From positions 19,188,470 to 19,252,469 of the forward strand of contig NC_029521.1 of the NCBI RefSeq assembly GCF_001577835.2: a stretch of 64,000 bases of DNA, given 5' to 3'. Position numbers and translations under genes: made by a program. The notes beneath the pieces were generated by a model. That model was not told the DNA's origin. It saw only the letters and a list, made by a program, of their open reading frames with translations, and made no database searches. The stretch comes from Coturnix japonica (lineage: Eukaryota; Chordata; Aves; Galliformes; Phasianidae). Positions 48,801-64,000 of the stretch are shown one piece after another. The stretch's first letter is position 1, and each line of letters begins with the position of its first letter.

Positions 48801-51800
48801 ACATCAATGAGTACAAGCGTCGGAAGGACCTCGGTGAGGAGCTGGGGAGTGAGTGTGTCAGCTGCATGAACATGAAGGGAATCTGTCCCCAGTAGACTCT
48901 GATCTGAGCAGCAGTGTAGTAGAATTGCATGCGTTTCATATCACTGTATCACAAGAAATATCTCCTGTCAGATGTGTACTACATTATCCTCTACATATTG
49001 TGTTTCATGTGTAGCTTTTTAAATGCAATTCTACTGCACCGCTGCTCAGATCAGAGTCTACCACAGCATTATCAGTGGTAGTTTCCACCTCAGATCTAGT
49101 TCATGGGCAGTATTTATTATTTCTAGGGCACTGCTTAGGGAAGAGCCAGCAAGGCAAGTGTTGATGAGGCACTGTAAGACACAGATATTGTGCTGGTAAG
49201 TTTTCTAATTTCTGCATCATCTTCTGTAGTGCTTAAGTACCGGAAAGGGGATGAAGATAGCCTCATGGAGAAGATCTCCAAGATCAACTTCCACTCTATC
49301 ATCAAGAAATCCAACCGTGTGAGCAGCCACCTCAAACATCTCACAGGCTTTGCGCCCCAGGTAATGTGTATCAGCTACCAAGTGCACTTACACCCCATGA
49401 TTTGAGGAGATGGTGGTACCTGCTGGCTCCCCACATCCCTTTCTTGATGGGCTGGTTCTGATTCAGGTCAGCAAGGCAGTGAGCTTAGGGTTTGAACCAC
49501 CTGCCTTTGCTCCCTGGCTTGTGGGCAAGAGGCTCCACGTCTCACACTCTGGGAGGTGGCAGAGTCCTGCATTGCCTCCCTTGAGCCTTTTTCTCTCACA
49601 GCTGAAGGATGAAGCCTTTGAGGAGACAGAGAAAAATTTCCGGATGCAGGAGCGACTGATCAAGTCCTTCATCAGGGACCTTTCACTCTACTTGCAGCAC
49701 GTTCGGGTGAGTCTGGATATGATGCCACTTATCAATGCTTCTGCCCTCAGCCCTGCCTGGGTATTGGCCTCTGGAGGGCTGGGCTGCCCTAGAAGCTTGT
49801 GCCTGCTCTGGGAGTTCTGTTCTCCTGGGCAGCAAGCACGGTGCACTGACTGCTTGTCCCTGGTGCAGGAGTCGGCCTGCATGAAGGCACTAGCAGCAGT
49901 CAGCATGTGGGACCTGTGCATGGAGAAAGGCAGTGGGGACCTGGACCAGTTCCAGAAAGTGAACCGACTCATCAGCGACCAGCTGTTCTCCACCTTTGTG
50001 AGTGAGCCTATGTCCTTGTGTGCTGCAGACACCCCTGGAGCCCTTCCACCCGTGACTGGCTGCACAAGTGACGCAGCCTGGGATAAGTGCAAGCATCCCT
50101 ACTCATCTCTTGCCTCTTGAAAGCTTTGGTGGCTGTGGGGTTTGGTTGTGCCTTGAGCATATCTGTTAGGCATGCATTTGTCTTCAGCCATACCTGAAAT
50201 GTTACAACCTTCAGCTCCTTCCTGTAGTATTTTCCATGCTGGCACATGTGTGTAGGATATTGAATGTAATGCATGTTGGAAAGAACCTCTAGAGCTCTGG
50301 TGGGATGCTGTCAGGAATATGGACACTGTGCTGTTCTGGAGAAGCTGTGTACCAGAGGGCGGGCTGCTGGTGTTCTCAGCTTGACAGAAGAGAGCACCTA
50401 ATCTCACCTTCTCCCTGCATCTCTACCCACCAGAAAGAGCGGACAGAGCGGCTGGTGACCACACCCCTGAACCAGCTGCTGAGCATGTTTGTAGGGCCCC
50501 ACAAGCTGGTGCAGAAACGCTTTGACAAGCTCCTCGACTTCCACAACTGCACGGAGCGAGCGGAGAAGCTGAAGGACAAGCGAACACTGGAGGAGCTGCA
50601 GTCAGCCCGCAACAACTACGAGGCCCTCAATGCCCAGCTGCTGGATGAGCTGCCCAAGTTCTTGTCCTTAGCCAAGGAGCTGTTTGCCAACTGCGTGCGG
50701 GGCTATGCTGAGGCACACTGTGACTTTGTGCGCCAGGCCCTGGAGGAGCTGAAACCTCTGCTGTCGGTGGGTTCCTGGATCACAGACAGCACTCCAGGCT
50801 CAGTGCAGTGCTGATCTCTGCACAGGGTTTGTCTGGTGGGGCAGTGGTGTGATAGGTACATTCATCGTCAGCTTTCACCTAACTGCTCTGGTCCTGCTCT
50901 GGTTCCAGTTGCTGAAGACGTCTGGCCGGGAGGGGAACCTCATTGCCATCTTCCAGGAAGAGCACAGTCGAGTCCTTCAGCAGCTCCAGGCCTTCACCTT
51001 CTTTCCAGAGTCACAAGCAGCCCCCAGGAAGCCTTTTGAGAGGAAGACCATGGAGCGTCAGTCTGCCCGGCGGCAGCCACTAGGTGCCTTGGTGAGTCAC
51101 ACGTGTACCCCATGTCAGGGCTAGCTGGCATCCTGGAATAACCACTCACTTGCTTTGTTCCTCTGCAGCCCAGCTACTTCCTGCAGACAGATGACATCCG
51201 AGCGGCCCTCCTGGCTCGATATCCCCCTGACAGCCTCTTCCAGGCAGATCGCAATTTCAATGCTGCCCAAGACCTGGATGTCTCACTGCTGGAGGGAGAC
51301 ATTGTGGGAGTCATCAAGAAGAAAGACCCCATGGGCAGCCAGAATCGCTGGCTCGTAGACAATGGGGGTAGGTGGCTGCTCTCTGCCTCTGGTACTTGCT
51401 GCATCTCTCCTCTGGTTCTTCTCATCTTTGATCTGAGCTCCTTTTCTCTTCCTCTCTGCAGTGACCAAAGGATTTGTGTACAGCTCCTTTCTGAAGCCTT
51501 ACAACCCGCGTCGCAGCCAGTCGGATGTCTCAGTGGGAAGCCACTCTTCCAATGAGTCTGAGCATAGCAGCTCTTCTCCCCACAGCAGTACCACGCTGAC
51601 CTTCAGCCCCAGCAGGGCAGCCGTGGCCTTCACTCATAAACACCCCCAGGACTCTGCTTCGCTGGGAGAGCCGTGCCACTCTCCACAGTCCCCCACAGAG
51701 ATGGACTCTCCAAGCTCTGGTGACAGGACAGCCCCACTGGAGGGTGGAGCGGTGACATCTCCACGCCGCTACAGCCGACCTGAGCCAGGCTACAGCCCCA

Positions 51801-52406
51801 GTCCTCGCAATGGGCACCCTGCCAAAGCACATCTTAGGTCTGCATCCTTGGTGGAGAACAGAGACTCTGAGCTCGAGAGTGGCGAGTCAGAAGGCAACCA
51901 GGTGAGTCCTGAGGTAGCTGGTGTTTGGGGTGTGAAGGCTCCACTTGTGTGGAGGTTGAGTCATCCTCTGTAGGCATGACCAGGGAGAAAAGTGTGAGGT
52001 AGAGACTTTTCTCTTGTGATGAGATGTGCACAGACCAAGGCTGCAAGTGGGGGTGGACAGTTGGGGACAGCTCTGGCAGAGGCTGGGCTGGGTCTGCTGC
52101 TCTTTGCTCAAGCCAAAACTCAACAGTGTGTCTTGGTTTTCAGCAGATCTCAGTGCACAATCTGTGCCATGTGGCACATGCTGAGTGCCTGTCTGACTGA
52201 CACCTCCCTTTGCCCAGCAGGTCTATTATGCTCTCTACACCTTCAAAGGCCGAAACATGAATGAGCTGAGTGTGTCAGCTAACCAGAGACTCAAGATCCT
52301 GCAGTTTGAAGACATCACGGGCAATCAGGAGTGGTGGCTGGCTGAGGCACACGGCAAGCAGGGCTATGTGCCCTCCAGCTACATCCGGAAGACAGAGTAC
52401 ACGTGA
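31798..52406 (+). CDS. DNMBP: DNMBP (Tuba), dynamin-binding scaffold and Cdc42 GEF; 16 coding exons
   Basis: The protein links dynamin (N-terminal SH3 domains), Cdc42 activation (DH domain), membrane curvature (BAR) and actin regulators (last SH3 domain binds N-WASP and Ena/VASP partners) at cell junctions. Coding exons: 31798-31942, 34230-34352, 34903-36801, 45803-45990, 46601-46700, 47404-47551, 48022-48039, 48634-48833, 49230-49360, 49602-49706, 49869-49997, 50434-50766, 50909-51091, 51169-51367, 51462-51901, 52221-52406. All junctions keep phase and give 1508 residues (human: 1577). The start [20 protein letters not shown] and the end YIRKTEYT match human nearly residue for residue. The shortening falls in the low-complexity linkers. 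The start exon's acceptor ends at 31787. An extra in-phase exon candidate lies at 38381-39595 and is not counted here. Confidence 0.95.
36802..45802 (+). other. DNMBP intron 3 (about 9 kb)
   Basis: This large intron separates the SH3 cluster from the DH exons. It holds the charged open frame at 38302-39595. It also holds a markedly T-rich stretch at about 40500-41160, with a TTTA run near 41120-41140, that matches no element I recognise. No other exon was supported. Its size and position would suit an internal promoter for short isoforms, but no clear CpG island is seen in it. Confidence 0.6.
38512..39595 (+). CDS. Candidate alternative DNMBP exon encoding a charged repetitive N-terminus
   Basis: The frame is open from 38302 past 39595. 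The first in-frame ATG is 38512 (A at -3), giving 361 residues, then a donor GTATGC at 39596 that leaves phase 1. The DH exon at 45803 accepts exactly phase 1, so splicing would give a protein of about 1147 residues with DH, BAR and the last two SH3 domains, like the short Tuba isoforms known in mammals. An acceptor (GGTTTCAG) also ends at 38380. From there the exon would be 1215 nt, entering and leaving in phase 1, so a cassette in the long form is equally possible. The peptide is rich in R, E, D, G and Y with repeats such as [15 protein letters not shown]. The purine-rich strand makes stops rare, which weakens the case. It was not recognised from human. Confidence 0.5.
45803..49360 (+). CDS. 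DNMBP: DNMBP DH (RhoGEF) domain exons
   Basis: Six exons (45803-45990, 46601-46700, 47404-47551, 48022-48039, 48634-48833, 49230-49360) encode residues 724-984. The DH domain begins near [20 protein letters not shown] (about residue 750) and carries the conserved block [19 protein letters not shown]. It ends around the sequence [15 protein letters not shown]. The DH domain activates Cdc42 specifically in mammals. The exon at 48022-48039 is only 18 nt. The donor after 47551 (GTTGGA) is weak. There is no PH domain; the BAR domain follows directly, as is typical of Tuba. Confidence 0.93.
46322..46352. repeat. Perfect hairpin palindrome, 14-bp arms with 3-nt loop
   Basis: Arm AAGGGAGTGTCAGA (46322-46335), loop TGA, exact complement arm 46339-46352. 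It lies in the DNMBP intron between 45991 and 46600. No terminal duplication or known family was recognised. Confidence 0.9.
48022..48039 (+). CDS. DNMBP: DNMBP 18-nt microexon
   Basis: The preceding exon ends in phase 2 (AG) and the next begins G-GGC. Only a segment encoding R-SLYSE-W between them restores the human-like reading NLRSLYSEWGCTNY. The 18 nt at 48022-48039 do this, with acceptor CATCAG before and donor GTAAGT after. Confidence 0.88.
48892..49061. mobile_element. MITE-like element: 170 bp with 39-bp terminal inverted repeats
   Basis: Left arm 48892-48930 begins GTAGACTCTGATCTGAGCAG. The right arm, 49023-49061, is its complement with 2 mismatches in 39. Near each end is a TA (48893-48894 and 49059-49060), which would fit TA target duplications of a Tc1/mariner-type non-autonomous element. 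The core of about 90 bp codes for nothing. It lies in the DNMBP intron 48834-49229. I do not recognise the family. Confidence 0.6.
49602..51091 (+). CDS. DNMBP: DNMBP BAR domain exons
   Basis: Four exons (49602-49706, 49869-49997, 50434-50766, 50909-51091) encode residues 985-1234. The helical, charged sequence ([60 protein letters not shown]) matches the human BAR region closely. The BAR domain dimerises and senses or bends membranes, replacing the PH domain found in most Dbl-family exchange factors. All junctions are phase 0 here. Confidence 0.93.
51169..52406 (+). CDS. DNMBP: DNMBP C-terminal SH3 domains and stop
   Basis: Three exons (51169-51367, 51462-51901, 52221-52406) encode residues 1235-1508. 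SH3-5 spans about 1255-1320 ([20 protein letters not shown] ... [11 protein letters not shown]) across the first junction. A Ser-rich linker follows, then SH3-6 over about 1448-1505 ([18 protein letters not shown] ... [10 protein letters not shown]). In human the last SH3 domain binds N-WASP and Ena/VASP-linked actin regulators. The acceptor before 52221 is a CAGCAG tandem. Confidence 0.93.
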
Positions 52407-53345
52407 GGCTGAGGGGGCAGGAGGCCCCACCTTGTGCCTACCAGGACTGCAAGGGGCCCACGGCCTCCACTGCTTGCCCCAAGGGGATGAGGCTGTGCTG
52501 TGGGAAAGAGGGAAGGTGGGCTGGCAGAGCAGGCACTTTGCCCAAGAGCAGGGGCCAGCAGCTGTCACCCTGACACCCTGAGCTGTTTTATCCTCCAGCC
52601 ATGAGCAGAGTGGGGCTGTGGCCCAGGGGGAAATGGCTAGACCAAGACTGAGGAGCTACTGTGGATTTAAATTGTGGAAGACTGTTGCTGAGGCCATCTT
52701 TAGCAAAATAGTGTTAGAAGCAGCCTAGAGCCTTGTGAACAAGTTCTCTGTGCCTTAGCAGCAGCAGGTCCTGCCTTGTCTGTGTAGGACCCCAGATCAG
52801 CAATGTCTGTTCTGACCAGAGGAAGCTGCTTTGAGGATTGCTGTGAATAGTTCAATTACACAGTGAGTCCAGCCTCCAGGAGCACCCACTGTAGAGCCCC
52901 AGTGGATACTGTGTCTATGTGCTTGGTCTCCTGAAGGGGGGGTGCCACTAAGCTCTGCTGCTAGCAGCAACCATTAAGCACCTGCTTCCGGGACCAGCTA
53001 TAGGTTCTGAACACCACCTTGCCTTGTATCCATACTGTCTCCAGTGTCCAGGACCCCCCTCTTTGTTCTAGCATGCCCACATAGCTCCTCTGGAGCAAGA
53101 CAAAAGGCAAAGCACTGGCTGTCCTGCCACCTCATTTTTGTGGGCTCTGACCAGGTGTGCCTTACCTGTGCATGCTTCAGGGCACTGGAGATGGTGCTTA
53201 TGTTCTGGGAGGGATGCTGTGCCCTTTGCGGGGGTACTGTGTCTTATGTGCTGCTGCCATGACCTGAAAGAAGCTCCTTTGTCCTTGGGGCAGTGTTTGA
53301 GTCCCTTGCACTGCTGCTCCATAAATAAAGGTTTGCCCTTGTATA
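52407..53345 (+). other. DNMBP: DNMBP 3' UTR
   Basis: From the TGA at 52404-52406 to just after the canonical AATAAA at 53324-53329. No further exon or repeat was seen in it. Confidence 0.7.
53324..53329 (+). other. DNMBP poly(A) signal (AATAAA)
   Basis: Canonical hexamer 918 nt after the DNMBP stop, in ATAAATAAAGG, followed by a GT-rich stretch (TTTGCCCTTGTATA, then TGTGCATGTGCTGG). Confidence 0.8.
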
Positions 53346-53492
53346 TAGGAAGCACCTGTGCATGTGCTGGGGTAGAGATGGGGAATGCTTGGTGTGTGTC
53401 TGGCTTGGTGTGTGAGGAGGCTGAGGGCAAAGCTTCTTGTGGACCCTGCAGTGCCTGCAGTGCCATTTACATTTCAGTGAGGTCCTCACTAC

Positions 53493-53590
53493 ATCATGGA
53501 ATCATAGAATGGTTTAGGTTAGAAGGGGCCTTGAAGATTACCTTGTTCCAACCCCCTGCTATAGGCAGGGATACCTTCCTCTAGACCAAG
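53493..53590 (-). mobile_element. CR1 LINE 3'-end fragment
   Basis: Plus-strand text runs GGAATCATAGAATGGTTTAG, CTTGTTCCAACCCCCTGCTA and ATACCTTCCTCTAGACC. This is the complement of a CR1 3' terminus, about 98 bp, between the DNMBP and ABCC2 ends. Confidence 0.9.
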
Positions 53591-54535
53591 ATAGATTGCA
53601 CTGCCCTCTCTGGCTGCAGTGTTACATGACACAACAGGGTTGTGGGTGGTTTGCATCTTACGCGGAAGAGTTTTGCTCTACTCAGTCCATGCAAGTACAC
53701 ACACACAACTTCCATCAGTGCTGCAGCTCTCGGCTTGATGCCCAAGAACAAAGCATCAAGGGTTTGTCAGTGGTAACTACTGTATTATGTGTGTGTGGTG
53801 TGTGCATGTTGGTGTGTTGTGCATATGTGCCTGCATTTCTGCAGCTTATGTGGGGTGCCCCAGCAGTGCTTACAATAGCCTCAGGGACTGCCTCATTCAT
53901 TCGCATTGCAATCAAGGGGAGCTGCACCCACTGAGACTGTTCTTCCACCTTCACTGCCTGAGTTCTTGGCTGGGGCAAACTCCTGGGTCCATCTGTACCA
54001 CTTGATTTGGACGCCCCCCACATTTATTTGCATAACCTCTGTACCACCTTCATCCAAACACTGGCCGGAATTAAAGCTGAACTGAGGCTTATTTAGCATA
54101 GCTTAAAATCAGTCTTTTAGTAGGAAGAGTAGAAACAGTTACAAGAGGTAAATAAATTATAACATTCACTTAGATTATACTGTCAATTTCATTCAGTAGT
54201 GCTACAGCATCTCTCAGCAAGATTCCCCTGACATAACAAAGTACAAAAACTTGGACCCCTGAGGGGTACATTGTTTCCCTGCTTGACATAACTCTTTTCT
54301 CTATAAGTTATGTAGCTCGAGACCCTCATGTACACAGCTGGCAGGGTGTAGCAGCAGGTAACAGGTCAAAGTCTCTATCTTTTGTCCCTGCCAGTTAGAG
54401 AAGTCACTCTCTCCACTTCACAGCTGTAGAGACAAAGTCCTGGGCAGTCCAGCTGCAGGGAGATTCAGGTGCTGGGTTGATGAGTCCCAGCAGGAGGGAG
54501 CTGCTCACACACAAGCTGCATGCTGTTTACGCCAC
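53591..54535. other. DNMBP-ABCC2 intergenic sequence and ABCC2 3' UTR
   Basis: Contains the ABCC2 poly(A) signal candidate (54023-54028). No exon of another gene was recognised. The part from 54022 to 54535 is probably ABCC2 3' UTR. Confidence 0.6.
54023..54028 (-). other. ABCC2 poly(A) signal candidate (AATAAA on minus strand)
   Basis: TTTATT on the plus strand, 508 nt after the ABCC2 stop on the minus strand. It is the only canonical hexamer seen on that strand in the stretch. It lies about 0.7 kb from the DNMBP signal. Confidence 0.6.
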
Positions 54536-63445
<8,910 letters not shown>

Positions 63446-64000
63446 CTAGAGGGAAGCCCAGACAGAAATAAGTGAATGGGTCCTATGGCTTTTGGCACCT
63501 GGAAGGATGCTTCCAGGGCAGCTACGTAGCCCCCAGATCAGGTGTCCTGAATGAAGCCCTGCTTTATCTCCTGTCATATTATCTATGTGTATTATGAATA
63601 AATTATAGAAAAAATCCTTCTCAGAAGGAGTGGTGATGCATTGGCACAGGCTGCCCAGGGAGGTGGTGGAGTCACGATTGCTAGAGGTATTCAAGAAATG
63701 TGGAGATGTGGCACCAAAGGGCATGGTTAGTGGGCAGGGTGGGAATGGGCTGATGGTTGGACTGGATGATCTTAGAGGTCTCTTCCAACCTGAATGATTC
63801 TATGATTCTCTCTCTCATTCAGAGTGATTTTCACTTAGACCTGGGGCAGGGAAACACAGAGACAAGGGAGCTACTTGTACTGCAAACTTGAGGGATGGCT
63901 CCTGTTCTTCTGCAGGGCATAAGGATGGAGAATATCACGGTATCTCAAAAAATATGGATCTAAGGAGGATGTGAAAGACCTTGCCACAGAATTCCCCATC
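63446..64000. other. Right edge: ABCC2 intron sequence
   Basis: Contains the CR1 fragment above. No stretch on the minus strand resembles the upstream human MRP2 exon, so this is taken as intron continuing beyond the window. Confidence 0.6.
63618..63812 (+). mobile_element. CR1 LINE 3'-end fragment
   Basis: Plus-strand text with GGCACAGGCTGCCCAGGGAG, GGACTGGATGATCTTAGAGG, TCTTCCAACCTGAATGATTC and a TATGATTC tail. About 195 bp of CR1 3' end, in the ABCC2 intron at the right edge. Confidence 0.92.

Overview
The window looks like bird nuclear DNA. It holds spliced vertebrate genes with short introns, two CpG islands, and several fragments of CR1, the main avian LINE, some ending in the typical tandem ATTCTATG repeat. 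A galliform such as chicken fits, but the species cannot be fixed from the sequence alone. All exon boundaries below were placed by hand from splice sites, reading phase and remembered human protein sequences. No alignment was run.

Layout, left to right: (1) 1-3375, upstream or intronic sequence with a CR1 copy; (2) ENTPD1 (CD39), plus strand, 9 coding exons, 3396-8592, 500 residues; (3) 8593-14200, 3' UTR and intergenic sequence; (4) CPN1 (carboxypeptidase N catalytic chain), plus strand, 9 exons, 14890-21084, 453 residues, starting in a CpG island, with a 19-bp minisatellite in intron 1; (5) 21085-24280, intergenic; (6) DNMBP (Tuba), plus strand, with a CpG-island promoter and non-coding first exon near 24.3-24.7 kb and 16 coding exons from 31798 to 52406, 1508 residues; (7) ABCC2 (MRP2), minus strand, 25 coding exons from 63445 down to 54536, encoding the last 1256 residues, with its N-terminal exons beyond the right edge.

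DNMBP and ABCC2 converge tail to tail with about 0.7 kb between their likely poly(A) signals. ABCC2, DNMBP and CPN1 keep the order and relative orientation they have on human 10q24. ENTPD1 lies several Mb away in human, so a rearrangement boundary lies between ENTPD1 and CPN1. The four products act separately: extracellular ATP/ADP hydrolysis, trimming of basic C-termini from plasma peptides, Cdc42 activation with membrane and actin scaffolding, and export of organic-anion conjugates.

The most interesting signal is a long open frame at 38302-39595 inside a DNMBP intron. It encodes a repetitive, highly charged peptide and ends at a donor in the right phase to splice to the DH-domain exons. It could be an alternative first exon or a 1215-nt in-frame cassette exon. 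Other points worth checking are an exact 36-bp repeat 1 kb apart in DNMBP intron 1, a 170-bp MITE-like inverted repeat, a GC-AG intron in ENTPD1, an 18-nt DNMBP microexon and a NAGNAG acceptor. No prokaryote-type system, tRNA, rRNA, CRISPR or retroviral element was recognised.
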